Positions 5,612 to 13,891 of a DNA stretch of 64,000 nucleotides are shown here, in pieces. The number at the start of each line of letters is the position of its first letter. Position 1 is the first letter of the stretch. The notes under the pieces were generated by a model that saw only the letters and a program-made list of their open reading frames with translations, made no database searches and had not been told where the DNA came from. The stretch spans positions 1 through 64,000 of the forward strand of contig PKVW01000014.1 of the NCBI GenBank assembly GCA_003131585.1. The letters are read 5' to 3'. Both the position numbers and the translations under genes were made by a program. This DNA is from Acidobacteriaceae bacterium (GTDB taxonomy: Bacteria; Acidobacteriota; Terriglobia; Terriglobales; Acidobacteriaceae).

Positions 5612-7312
5612 TTACCTCTGCAGCAAATCCACCGGCGCCGTCACATCGTGCACGCGGAAATACTTGGCCAGCGCGGGATACCTCCGCGCCACGGCCTCAT
5701 ACATCGCATAGGCTACATTGCGGTAGGAAACATGGCCCGCCGGCGTGGTGCGCAGTTCGGAGATGTACACAGCCTCGGCAAAATCCATCTTGAACAGGGC
5801 GCGCTTGCGATAGGCCAGCGGAATCGCGTACTGTGAATTTTCTTCGGCTTCGGGCGCGTTGCGCGCGGCGAGCTTCTCAACCGCCGTTTGCGTGCGCCGC
5901 ATGGCGGCATCGAAACGAGAACGCATGCCGGCATCATCCATGTCGAGCAGCATTTCGTAGCCGTGCTGCGTGGTGAATCCCTGCATCACCTGGATGCAGC
6001 GCCGGTGACGGTGCATGTCGCGGAAGCCGCCCGTATCCATCAAAATGTCGAAGCGGAACTGCTGTCCGGCGCGGAAGCCGCGCAGCATTTCGTCGTGCTT
6101 GCCGCGATGGCGCAGGCCAAGATCGATGATCTCGCGGCGGTATCGCTCGCCCGAAACCTGCAGCGCTTGCCGGACTTGTCTATAGGAGTGGTGGCAGTGC
6201 TCGTAAAGCAAAGTGGTCGCAATCTCAACTTCGAGCGGTTCCTCATCGAGCAGGTCTACGATTGCTTTCGACGGCGCAAGCTGCTCGCTCTTCATCAACT
6301 CGCGCGCAGCCTGCCGCAATTCGCGCCGTGTTTCCATCTCATACGAATTCGGATCGGCGTATTTCACCAGCGTAGGCGCGACTCGGACTTCGTGCAGCAA
6401 TTCCTGCTCGGCCCGCGCGCCCAGTTCCGGACTCAGCTTCCGAATCTCCTCCACCAAGCCCCGCAAAGACTCGGCATTCACGTTGTACGCCGCCGTCGTT
6501 GCCGCCTTCTTCAACGACTCGCCGAGAACTCGAACTTCTTTATGCGTGTGCGAGAGCAGGTGCGCAACCTGGGTTTCAAGGGTCCGCGCGTTGACGATCT
6601 CTCCCAGCGAAGTATTTGTAGCCAGCGGCAACAGGTAGCGCGTGATGTCGAAGGCCCTGGCCTTCAGGGTGCGCTCGTATGCCTCCTGCTTCATCTCGGC
6701 AGGCTTGGGCGTGATGCTGATCAGGTGCTGCGTCATGTGCGCGGAGAGCGCGTCATATTCGGCAAACAGACTATCCAGCGTCTCCCGGTATAGTTTGCGG
6801 GCTTCATCGTCGGCACCGAAGTCGGGCGTATAGTAGCCGCTCTTCTTGAAGTCCTGATAGCGGGTCGAGCGCTCCTGGCCGTCCCAGCGTTGTTCGTCGG
6901 CTAGTTCGATGGCAGCCAGAATCGAGAGCCTCTCGACGGCCAGCGCGATATGCGCCAGGTCGGCAATCGAACGGTGACCGTACTGAAAATAGAAAGTGTT
7001 GAGAAATTTCTCCGCCTTCTGCGCGCTGATTTCGCGCAGCGACTCTTTCATCGAGAGCGAGGAACGCGAGTACTTAGCCATCGCATAGGCCTGGATCTCC
7101 GGCTCAACGCCGTAAACCGCGAAGACTTCGGTGGAAGGCACGTCGTCCCGGCGGTCGTCCCGCAGATCTTGCGGGGCCGAGGAGTTTTCGGCAGCGGAAG
7201 GCCTCTGGGGCGAACGGTGTCCGAGGCCGGCCGAAACCGAATCCGACGTGGATGAATTCTTGCTGGAAGGCTCGGGCATGGTGCTCACTTCGTTCGTCAC
7301 CGTTTCAGGCAT
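5612..7312 (-). CDS. thyX: FAD-dependent thymidylate synthase family, two-domain
   Basis: 566 aa, over twice the length of classical ThyX (~220-250 aa). ThyX makes dTMP from dUMP with methylenetetrahydrofolate, NADPH and FAD. After a low-complexity tail (1-60), the first ThyX-like domain (~62-275) keeps QERSTRYQ (146-153) and NARTLETQVAHLL but lacks RHR. The second (~370-555) has RHR at 435-437 (RDMHRHRRCIQ) and the AIPLAYRKRALFKMDFAEAVYISELR region. The signature RHRx7S is thus not complete in either half. ATG 7312 has no good ribosome binding site; ATG 7279 is an alternative. The last ~80 bases are duplicated at 4981-5059. Confidence 0.8.
   Translation of the reverse strand: MPETVTNEVSTMPEPSSKNSSTSDSVSAGLGHRSPQRPSAAENSSAPQDLRDDRRDDVPSTEVFAVYGVEPEIQAYAMAKYSRSSLSMKESLREISAQKAEKFLNTFYFQYGHRSIADLAHIALAVERLSILAAIELADEQRWDGQERSTRYQDFKKSGYYTPDFGADDEARKLYRETLDSLFAEYDALSAHMTQHLISITPKPAEMKQEAYERTLKARAFDITRYLLPLATNTSLGEIVNARTLETQVAHLLSHTHKEVRVLGESLKKAATTAAYNVNAESLRGLVEEIRKLSPELGARAEQELLHEVRVAPTLVKYADPNSYEMETRRELRQAARELMKSEQLAPSKAIVDLLDEEPLEVEIATTLLYEHCHHSYRQVRQALQVSGERYRREIIDLGLRHRGKHDEMLRGFRAGQQFRFDILMDTGGFRDMHRHRRCIQVMQGFTTQHGYEMLLDMDDAGMRSRFDAAMRRTQTAVEKLAARNAPEAEENSQYAIPLAYRKRALFKMDFAEAVYISELRTTPAGHVSYRNVAYAMYEAVARRYPALAKYFRVHDVTAPVDLLQR
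5618..5696 (-). repeat. thyX 3'-end repeat, intact copy
   Basis: Direct-repeat partner of 4981-5059, inside the intact thyX reading frame. The 558 bases between the two copies contain only hicAB and its promoter. The layout resembles an attL/attR pair at a gene 3' end, but no integrase is present. Confidence 0.8.
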
Positions 7313-7425
7313 GGGAATGTCCGAATGTTAATCGGCGGACGAACAATGCGCAATCCGTTAGGGAAATGATACTGGCGCTGGTGTGGGACACGTTCGACAG
7401 CGCGCCGAATTGAAGCAGCGGCGGG

Positions 7426-7431
7426 TATAAT
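7426..7431 (+). promoter_or_regulatory. Candidate -10 box for fabG
   Basis: A perfect TATAAT, 58 bases before the fabG ATG. No good -35 is seen at 16-18 bases, so this rests on the -10 alone. Confidence 0.4.
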
Positions 7432-7489
7432 TCCACGTTCTGATGTAAAGACTTCTTAATCGAGACTCAAGGAACTCGGGAGAAATCTC

Positions 7490-8233
7490 ATGTCCCTTTC
7501 AGGGCGGGTGGCGTTCGTTACAGGCGCGTCGCAGGGCATTGGGCGAGGCTGCGCGCTGAAGCTCGCCACAACGGGCGCGGCAGTTGCCGTCGCCGCTCGC
7601 AATCAGGAGAAGCTGAACGAACTGGTGCACGAAATCACTGCCGCGGGCGGCAAGGCCGCAGCCTTCGCTCTGGACGTCACCGATGAGGAGCAGGTCAAAT
7701 CCGCGATCAAGGCGGCCATCGCGCAGTTTGGCAAGATCGACATCCTCGTGAACAATGCCGGCATCACCCGTGACCAGCTCGTCCTGCGGATGAAGCGGGC
7801 CGACTGGGATGCCGTGCTGCAAACCAATCTCACCTCGGCGTATCTCTGCATCCAGCAGGTGACCAGTTCCATGCTCAAACAGCGCTGGGGACGCATCATC
7901 AACATCGCCAGCGTCTTCGGCCAGATGGGGCAGGCGGGGCAGGCGAACTACTCCGCGTCGAAAGCCGGGCTGATCGGACTGACGATGGCCATCGCCCGCG
8001 AGCTGGGATCGCGCAACATTACTTGCAACGCCGTGGCCCCGGGCTTCATCGAAACCGCCATGACGGAGACGCTCGGCGACGAGTTCAAGCAGACCGCCGC
8101 CAAACAGATTCCGCTCGGGCGCGTGGGGTCGCCCGGCGATGTGGCCGGTGCTGTGGCCTTTCTCGCTTCGGACGACGCTTCCTACATTACCGGTCACGTG
8201 CTGAATGTGAACGGCGGCATGCTGATGGGGTAG
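7490..8233 (+). CDS. fabG: 3-oxoacyl-[acyl-carrier-protein] reductase
   Basis: 247 aa, the standard FabG length. It reduces 3-oxoacyl-ACP with NADPH in fatty-acid elongation. The Rossmann motif TGASQGIG is at 11-18, then DILVNNAG, the catalytic Ser in INIASVFG, and Tyr/Lys in YSASK. NAVAPGFIETAMTE and the C-terminal GHVLNVNGGMLMG are typical of FabG over other SDRs. A GGGAGAAATCTC stretch before ATG 7490 provides the ribosome binding site. It stands alone here, without other fab genes, so another SDR substrate cannot be excluded. Confidence 0.88.
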   Translation: MSLSGRVAFVTGASQGIGRGCALKLATTGAAVAVAARNQEKLNELVHEITAAGGKAAAFALDVTDEEQVKSAIKAAIAQFGKIDILVNNAGITRDQLVLRMKRADWDAVLQTNLTSAYLCIQQVTSSMLKQRWGRIINIASVFGQMGQAGQANYSASKAGLIGLTMAIARELGSRNITCNAVAPGFIETAMTETLGDEFKQTAAKQIPLGRVGSPGDVAGAVAFLASDDASYITGHVLNVNGGMLMG

Positions 8234-8250
8234 GCCGCAAGAGACTCAAC

Positions 8251-8322
8251 CCCAGGGGGCACAGAGGGAACATGGAGACCGCGCAGAAACTACCGCCGAA
8301 TTCCTCTGTGTCCTCTGTGGTA
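8251..8322. repeat. Inverted word repeat (CCTCTGTG type)
   Basis: The left arm GGCACAGAGGGAA (8259-8271) is nearly complementary to the right arm TTCCTCTGTGTCC (8300-8312), which is followed by a direct partial copy CTCTGTGG. It lies between fabG and the GNAT domain and runs into the first codons of the GNAT frame. Confidence 0.6.
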
Positions 8323-8793
8323 AAGGGTTTTGCGATCACTCAGGCCGAGTCGCCGGCGGAGATCGCGCAGGCGCGCGAATTATTTCTGGAGTACGGGCAG
8401 TCCCTCGGGTTCAGCCTCTGCTTTCAGAACTTCGACAAGGAACTCGCCGGACTGCCGGGCGACTATGCTCCGCCGGAGGGCCGCCTGTTGCTTGTAGAAT
8501 GCGAGGGCCAACTCGCGGGCTGCATCGCGCTCCACAAGTTAGACTTCGCCATCTGCGAGATGAAGCGGCTGTACTTGCGTCCGCAGTTTCGCGGCCAGGG
8601 CCTGGGACGTAGACTGGCCGAGCGAATTATCGCGGAGGGGTGCCAGATCGGCTATCAACGAATGCGCCTTGACACCGTCGAGCCGGTAATGAAAGATGCG
8701 GTTGCAATGTATCGCAAGCTGGGGTTCAGGGAGATCGCGCCCTACCGGGCGAACCCAATTGCGGGCGCGATGTATATGGAGCTGGAATTGTGA
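8272..8793 (+). CDS. GNAT-family N-acetyltransferase
   Basis: 173 aa from ATG 8272. The GNAT fold transfers an acetyl group from acetyl-CoA. Motif A is LRPQFRGQGLGRRLAERII (the R/Q-x-x-G-x-G/A pyrophosphate loop); later AVAMYRKLGFREI is the usual C-terminal motif. The first ~16 codons are encoded by the intergenic word repeat at 8251-8322, so the true start may be GTG 8317 (giving MVKGFAITQAESP). The substrate is unknown; amino acid or small-molecule acetylation is as likely as protein acetylation. It follows fabG by ~40 bases and may be co-transcribed. Confidence 0.8.
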   Translation: METAQKLPPNSSVSSVVKGFAITQAESPAEIAQARELFLEYGQSLGFSLCFQNFDKELAGLPGDYAPPEGRLLLVECEGQLAGCIALHKLDFAICEMKRLYLRPQFRGQGLGRRLAERIIAEGCQIGYQRMRLDTVEPVMKDAVAMYRKLGFREIAPYRANPIAGAMYMELEL

Positions 8794-8844
8794 CTGCGGA
8801 TTGTTCGTGCTTCCGCAACAGCCTCAGCTCGACAGGAGAAAGCC

Positions 8845-9600
8845 ATGAAAAGAATCATCGTCGTTCTGTTCGCCACCTTGTTCACCGCCCTATTCGCTTC
8901 CGCCTGCTTCGCTGCCGATAGCAAAGCCGTCTCCTACAAGAGCGGCGACGAGACCGTGCAGGCCGTGCTCTACACCCCCGCCGGCAAGGGACCATTTCCC
9001 GCCCTCATCGTCATCCATGAGTGGTGGGGCCTGAACGACTGGGTCAAGGATCAAGCCTCGAAGCTGGCCGACCAGGGCTATGTGGCTCTAGCGATTGATT
9101 TATACCGCGGCAAGGTTGCGACCACGCCTGACATGGCCCATGAAATCATGCGTGGAGTCCCGGAAGACCGTGCCAAGCGCGACCTGCACGCGGCCTTGGA
9201 ATTTCTCCAGGCGCAACCCAATGTCAGGAAGGAACGTATCGGCTCGATCGGATGGTGCATGGGCGGAGGCTACTCGCTGGATGTAGCGCTCCAGGAGCCG
9301 ACTCTAGCCGCGACCGTTATTAATTACGGCCATCTTGCCACCGACACCGACACGCTCAAGAAAATCAACGCTCCTATCCTCGGACTGTTCGGCGGCCAGG
9401 ATCATGGCATCACGCCCGACGACGTCCACAAATTCGAGGCGGCCGTGAAGCAGTTGGGCAAGAAGATCGACATTAAGATCTACGACGATGCCGGCCATGC
9501 CTTCGAAAATCCGAATAACAAAGACGGTTACCGCGCCGACGATGCCGCCGACGCGTGGAAACGCACCGTCAGCTTTCTTGCGGAGACCCTGAAAAAGTAG
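8845..9600 (+). CDS. Secreted dienelactone hydrolase family protein
   Basis: 251 aa with a signal peptide (residues 1-23, ending SACFAA, possibly a lipobox-like LFASAC). It has an alpha/beta hydrolase fold with the dienelactone hydrolase triad: nucleophilic Cys in GWCMGGGYS, Asp in GGQDHGI, His in AGHAFEN, plus the HEWWGLND Glu that polarises the Cys in DLH. ATG 8845 follows ACAGGAGAAAGCC. Most such periplasmic homologues have unknown natural substrates, so a role in aromatic-lactone degradation is only one possibility. Confidence 0.87.
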   Translation: MKRIIVVLFATLFTALFASACFAADSKAVSYKSGDETVQAVLYTPAGKGPFPALIVIHEWWGLNDWVKDQASKLADQGYVALAIDLYRGKVATTPDMAHEIMRGVPEDRAKRDLHAALEFLQAQPNVRKERIGSIGWCMGGGYSLDVALQEPTLAATVINYGHLATDTDTLKKINAPILGLFGGQDHGITPDDVHKFEAAVKQLGKKIDIKIYDDAGHAFENPNNKDGYRADDAADAWKRTVSFLAETLKK

Positions 9601-9778
9601 TACCGGGATTACCCAAAAGAACTAACGCGCCGAGCGCCGAGCCCTTGCGGACGCGCCGATTATTTCTTTCACGCTGTCCAAGCGGAACCAGGCCACGCCT
9701 TTTGTCAAGTCATGATAAGAAAGTAATTTCGGATATGGCACGAATTTCCACTTGCCAGAAAATGCCGATCTGGTTACT

Positions 9779-10156
9779 ATGTCGCATCCTGAAATGCTCC
9801 CCCAGATCAACATCGGCCAGACCATCCGAGACTACCGGCTGCAGAGAGGCATGTCTCAGGGAGACATCGAGAAGCGCACCGGTCTGCTGCGCTGCTACTT
9901 GTCGCGCGTAGAGAATGGCGATACCATCCCCTCGCTCGACACGCTGTCGAAAATTGCCGGGGCCATGGAGATCGCGCTCTCGCAGTTCTTCTCCGAATCC
10001 GGCCACAGCAACGGCGCCAAGGGACTGCCGCAACTCTCCGATGACGAAGTCCGATTTCTCAGCCAGGTCCGCCGCTACGCCACCAACCTCAATGACAGTG
10101 ACCGCAAACTGGTCCTGGCGATGGTCAAGAAGATGGCGGCGAATTCGGGGAAGTAG
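9779..10156 (+). CDS. XRE-family HTH transcriptional regulator
   Basis: 125 aa. The lambda-repressor-like HTH lies at about residues 10-65 (IGQTIRDYRLQRGMSQGDIEKRTGLL, then YLSRVENGDTIPSLDTLSKIA). The C-terminal 55 residues (LSDDEVRFLSQVRRYATNLNDSDRKLVLAMVKKMA) are helical and typical of a family of acidobacterial XRE proteins. ATG 9779 was chosen; a TTG at 9752 and ATG 9794 are alternatives. No adjacent target is evident. An inverted repeat follows the stop. Confidence 0.85.
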   Translation: MSHPEMLPQINIGQTIRDYRLQRGMSQGDIEKRTGLLRCYLSRVENGDTIPSLDTLSKIAGAMEIALSQFFSESGHSNGAKGLPQLSDDEVRFLSQVRRYATNLNDSDRKLVLAMVKKMAANSGK

Positions 10157-10303
10157 GCTCTTAGCCTTTAGCTAGTTCCCGCGCTTGGCGCCCGTTGGTA
10201 TTTGCCCAGGCTCTTTATCTTTCTTTTCGTGCAAACGGTCAGCATGGCCGTTGCGATCCGCAAGTCCTTATGGGTTGAGCGAAAGGCTAAGAGCTAATAG
10301 CTG
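10157..10303. repeat. Inverted word repeat (CTTAGC type)
   Basis: GCTCTTAGCCTTT (10157-10169) is perfectly complementary to AAAGGCTAAGAGC (10282-10294). Each arm continues with a diverged copy of the same word (TTTAGCTAG; GCTAATAGC). The arms are ~112 bases apart. It starts immediately after the XRE stop codon. Confidence 0.75.
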
Positions 10304-10399
10304 CCCGCCCCTTACTTTCGTACCATGACCTCCGGTGACCACCGGGCACCTCGCCCCCGCCGCTGCTTCTCAATACACTGTTGACTTGGAGATCCCCGA

Positions 10400-11023
10400 G
10401 TGACCACTGATGAAGAACTGAACGTGCTCGAGACGCAGCTGCGGCGGCTAAAGATCGACTACGAGGTCTACTTCAGCAATCCGACCAAACGGCCGCCCAC
10501 CGACATCGAGTGGAAGGTGCTCTCGCTGCTGCGCAAGTTTTCCGACGGCGGGCGGATGAGCTTCTCCCAACGCTTCCGCTACAACGAAATGGCCCAGCGC
10601 TACGCCATCTACAGCGATTTGTGGCGCAAGAAGTCCCGCATCCGCGAGGAAGGTTACCGCCGGCCGCAGGATGCGCTTCTCGCCGTGCAGGGAGTTCGCC
10701 CGGAAGTTGAGGAACACAAGCCCCACCACAATCCCGTGTATGGTTTGAGCCGCGCCGCAGCCGCGGCGGCGTCATCGCCGCAGCCCTTCACCCTGCACAG
10801 TGTAGATTCAGCCGAGCGCGCACAAGTGGAGCGCCTGTTCAACACTCTGGTCGAGGCCAAAAAGAAGGCGGGAGAAAACGTCTCCGGCAGCCTCGATTCC
10901 TTCTCCACCTTCGTGCAGAAAAAGACCGAACAAATCCGCAAGCAGTACGGCTGCCAGGACGTCGAATACTCCGTCGAACTCACCGACGGGCATGTCAAGT
11001 TGAAGGCCAAGGCGAAAGCTTAA
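10400..11023 (+). CDS. MXAN_5187-C-terminal-like domain protein, hypothetical
   Basis: 207 aa, soluble and strongly helical. MTTDEELNVLETQLRRLKIDYEVYFSNP, then RPPTDIEWKVLSLLRK and FSQRFRYNEMAQRYAIYSDLWRKKSRIREEGYRRP, match what I remember of the myxobacterial MXAN_5187 C-terminal domain (domain name from memory). After an Ala-rich linker, the C-terminal AQVERLFNTLVEAKKKAGENV...KTEQIRKQYGCQDVEYSVELTDGHVKLKAK segment is a second conserved block. The function is unknown; in myxobacteria such domains occur in signalling proteins. Confidence 0.6.
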   Translation: MTTDEELNVLETQLRRLKIDYEVYFSNPTKRPPTDIEWKVLSLLRKFSDGGRMSFSQRFRYNEMAQRYAIYSDLWRKKSRIREEGYRRPQDALLAVQGVRPEVEEHKPHHNPVYGLSRAAAAAASSPQPFTLHSVDSAERAQVERLFNTLVEAKKKAGENVSGSLDSFSTFVQKKTEQIRKQYGCQDVEYSVELTDGHVKLKAKAKA

Positions 11024-11123
11024 GAACCGTCGTTGGTCGTTCGCAACCCAGACCGCTGTTGGCGTAATCGTCTAGTAGCAAACAGTTACCAAATCCAACG
11101 CTATTCTGTATGCTTTAGCGGTT

Positions 11124-11798
11124 ATGAGGATGAAGGAGCTTCGCTGGCTATTCCTAGCGGTTCTCGCGGTCGCTCTCTTATTGAGTTTTATGGCCGAACC
11201 CGTAACGTTTGGCATTTCGCAGCAGTGGACAAACGGCACGTACCGCTTTGCAGGTGGAACGCATCCAGTGGCATTGGCTTTTGCCCTCATCATCGTGGTG
11301 CTTTACCTGCTGCTCATGTTTGCCCCGCCAGCCACGCTCGGAAATCCTTTCCCCGGCGTCTTCCGTAGGCTCGTCGCGTTTTGGTTGGATTTTGTTCTTG
11401 CAATGATGGTCGTGGCCCCCTTTATGGGCGTCCTCCCAACCCTCACAGAGTGGAAGCGCACGGGACAGTTCGAATGGAATTTTGAGCGAACAACCCATGC
11501 GCCCGGTGATGGATGGCTAACCTTGGCGGGACTTACCATCTGTTTTGCTGGGTTAGTCTTCTATTATGCCTTTCCGCTAACCCGTTGCCGACCTTCACCG
11601 GGCGCTTGCATTGCTGGCTACCAAATTGTTCGTGACGATGGGGTCTCAATCAACGCGCGAACGGCGCTCCTGAGAACGCTCCTCGGCTTCCTTGCAGCCT
11701 GTGCAGCCTATCTAGCACCATTCGTTGCTCGCGACCGCAAGAAGGGTAAGTTTTGGCTCGACATGGTTTTTGGAACCAGAGCTTTGACGTTGCGGTAG
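11124..11798 (+). CDS. RDD-family membrane protein
   Basis: 224 aa with about five membrane segments. An N-terminal segment (MRMKELRWLFLAVLAVALLLSF) and a second at ALAFALIIVVLYLLLMFA precede the RDD domain, whose FRRLVAFWLDFVLAMM carries the Arg and Asp that name the family. ACIAGYQIVRDDG and RTLLGFLAACAAYL are the usual later parts, ending with FWLDMVFGTRALTLR. RDD proteins are thought to be transporters or membrane accessory proteins; no substrate can be inferred here. Confidence 0.82.
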   Translation: MRMKELRWLFLAVLAVALLLSFMAEPVTFGISQQWTNGTYRFAGGTHPVALAFALIIVVLYLLLMFAPPATLGNPFPGVFRRLVAFWLDFVLAMMVVAPFMGVLPTLTEWKRTGQFEWNFERTTHAPGDGWLTLAGLTICFAGLVFYYAFPLTRCRPSPGACIAGYQIVRDDGVSINARTALLRTLLGFLAACAAYLAPFVARDRKKGKFWLDMVFGTRALTLR

Positions 11799-11931
11799 GC
11801 ACCTGGCGTGAAATCGCCATTTCACCAGCAGAGGCCGAATTGTTGGATGAATTGCCGCCCATCGACCAGTGACTGATTGCTGATAGAATCTTCGGTCGCT
11901 CCGCGCTCATCCTTCATATCCGAGGCCTCAC

Positions 11932-13518
11932 ATGTCCCGCAGCACCACCCGCATCCAGCGCGCCATCCTAAGCGTCACCGATAAGACCGGCCTCGTCGAC
12001 TTCGCCCGCCAGCTCTCCAGCCTCGGCATCGAACTCATCTCCACCGGAGGCACGGCCAAGCTCTTGCGCGATGCCGGCATCGCGGTCAAAGACATCTCCG
12101 AACTCACCGGCTTTCCTGAAATGCTCGATGGCCGGGTCAAGACTCTGCATCCCAAGGTGCATGGCGGCATCCTGCACCGCCGCGATAATCCCGCCCACAC
12201 CGCCGCCGTCGCCGAGCACGGCATTCAGCCGATTGACATGGTCGTCGTAAATCTTTACGCCTTTGAAAAAACCGCTGCCCGGCCCGGCGTAGCGTTCGAG
12301 GAGTTGATCGAGAACATCGACATCGGCGGGCCGTCCATGATCCGCTCCGCCGCCAAGAATTTTCACGATGTCGCCGTCGTCACATCCCCGGACGACTATC
12401 CTGCCATTGCCGAGGAACTCGCCCGCTCCGGCGGCGCGCTCTCGCTCGAAACCAAGTGGCGGCTGGCGCAGAAGGCCTTCGCTACAACGGCCGCTTATGA
12501 CTCCGCCATCGCCTCGACGCTCGAACGCATCTCTATTCCGGCCGATTTTCATCTGCCGCCTGCGGACGAAGCCTTCCCGCAAACCCTGCGCTTGTCATTC
12601 CAGAAAGCTCTCGACCTGCGCTACGGCGAGAACCCGCACCAGAAGGCCGCGATGTATTCCGACGGCTCCGGCGTGGGGGTCGCCAATGCCCGCCAACTTC
12701 AGGGCAAAGAGCTTTCCTATAACAACATTGTGGACTTGCAAGCCGCCTGGGATCTCGTCCAGGAGTTCAACGAGCACGAATTCGACGAACCCGTCTGCGC
12801 CATCATCAAGCACACCAATCCCTGCGGCACGGCGACCGGTCAAACTCTTGCCGCGGCCTACAAACGAGCTCTGGAATGTGATCCCGTTTCCGCGTTCGGC
12901 GGTGTGATCGGCGTGAACCGTCCCATCGACGGCGACGCGGCAGAAGAGATGCACAAGCTCTTCCTCGAAGTGATCGCCGCCCCCCGGTTCGAGGAGGCCG
13001 CCAAAGCCCGCTTCGCCACCAAGAAGAATCTCCGCCTGGTCGAAGTCGCCGCCGCGCCGCAGAAATGGATTCTCAAACACGTTTCCGGCGGAATCCTCCT
13101 GCAGGACGCCGACTCTCGCACCTTGCGGGATGCCGACCTCAAAGTCGTCACCAAGCGGGCCCCGACGCCCGAAGAGACCCGCGGCCTGCTCTTCGCCTGG
13201 AAGGTCTGCAAGCATGTCAAATCAAACGCCATCGTCTACGCTCGCAATGGACAAACCGTCGGCGTCGGTGCCGGCCAGATGAGCCGAGTCGACTCGGCTA
13301 AACTCGGCGCCATGAAAGCGCAATTGCCGCTGAAAGGAACGGTCGCCGCCTCCGACGCATTCTTTCCATTTCCTGACGGAGTCGAGGAAATTGCCCGGGC
13401 CGGTGCGACTGCCATCATTCAACCCGGAGGATCACAGCGCGATCCCGAGGTCATCGAAGCGGCCGACCGCCTGGGACTCGCAATGCTGTTTACCGGTGTG
13501 CGGCATTTCCGCCACTAG
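11932..13518 (+). CDS. purH: Bifunctional AICAR formyltransferase / IMP cyclohydrolase
   Basis: 528 aa, full length. It catalyses the last two steps of IMP synthesis: formylation of AICAR with 10-formyl-THF, then ring closure. The N-terminal MGS-like cyclohydrolase domain (~6-200) shows [51 protein letters not shown] and [16 protein letters not shown]. The C-terminal AICARFT domain shows [39 protein letters not shown] and DAFFPFPDG. Start ATG 11932. It appears monocistronic. Confidence 0.97.
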   Translation: MSRSTTRIQRAILSVTDKTGLVDFARQLSSLGIELISTGGTAKLLRDAGIAVKDISELTGFPEMLDGRVKTLHPKVHGGILHRRDNPAHTAAVAEHGIQPIDMVVVNLYAFEKTAARPGVAFEELIENIDIGGPSMIRSAAKNFHDVAVVTSPDDYPAIAEELARSGGALSLETKWRLAQKAFATTAAYDSAIASTLERISIPADFHLPPADEAFPQTLRLSFQKALDLRYGENPHQKAAMYSDGSGVGVANARQLQGKELSYNNIVDLQAAWDLVQEFNEHEFDEPVCAIIKHTNPCGTATGQTLAAAYKRALECDPVSAFGGVIGVNRPIDGDAAEEMHKLFLEVIAAPRFEEAAKARFATKKNLRLVEVAAAPQKWILKHVSGGILLQDADSRTLRDADLKVVTKRAPTPEETRGLLFAWKVCKHVKSNAIVYARNGQTVGVGAGQMSRVDSAKLGAMKAQLPLKGTVAASDAFFPFPDGVEEIARAGATAIIQPGGSQRDPEVIEAADRLGLAMLFTGVRHFRH

Positions 13519-13891
13519 CGACGGCCATTGGCTAAATGGTTTTTGAAAGGGCGCGGCTTCGAGCCGCGCCGCTATGGTTCCAATAGGAATGCGGGCTTTA
13601 GCCCATGAGGGTCTTCACGTTCTCTAATCAATAATTCCTGCCTTTACTAAACTTGACAATCGGCACTTCACGCCCCTCGGTACCTGTACTTCCGGGCATC
13701 GCCGCCCCTAGCGCGAGGCCGAGTGTTTCCCCCAATCCGGCCCGTGCCGGGTTAGAATTAAGGGCACACCATCCCCGGCGGTCTTGCATCCAATGGTTAT
13801 GGTTTCGGGAAGTGCGCGCAGCGCTCTAACAGAATCAGACTGCAACAGAATCAAGTCTGAAAGAATCAAGTCCAGCGTCATCAGGTCTCGC
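13519..13891. other. Intergenic region between purH and the TPR gene
   Basis: 370 bases without a convincing gene. They contain a two-hairpin GC repeat (13549-13610) and, just before the TPR start, three copies of AGAATCA (about 13829-13868), a degenerate direct word repeat. Confidence 0.5.
13549..13610. repeat. Two-hairpin GC repeat element
   Basis: Hairpin 1 GGCGCGGCT-TCG-AGCCGCGCC (13550-13570), a 22-base spacer, then hairpin 2 GGGCT-TT-AGCCC (13593-13604). Same architecture as 26781-26846 and, inverted, 38651-38707. It lies 30 bases after purH and could stop or protect its transcript. Confidence 0.7.

Noticed and set aside
4981-5705. The direct repeats around hicAB considered as a mobile element with att sites.
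   Set aside because: No integrase, transposase or tRNA site is present between the copies, so calling it a mobile element would go beyond the evidence; reported as a repeat instead.
5888-6793. A 301-codon plus-strand frame antisense to thyX.
   Set aside because: It is the shadow of thyX on the other strand; codon use and protein composition are not coding-like.
11799-11871. An open stretch after the RDD gene in another frame, ending SPAEAELLDELPPIDQ.
   Set aside because: It looks protein-like, but there is no start or ribosome binding site of its own, and the RDD protein already ends with a normal family C-terminus, so a frameshift fusion is not needed.
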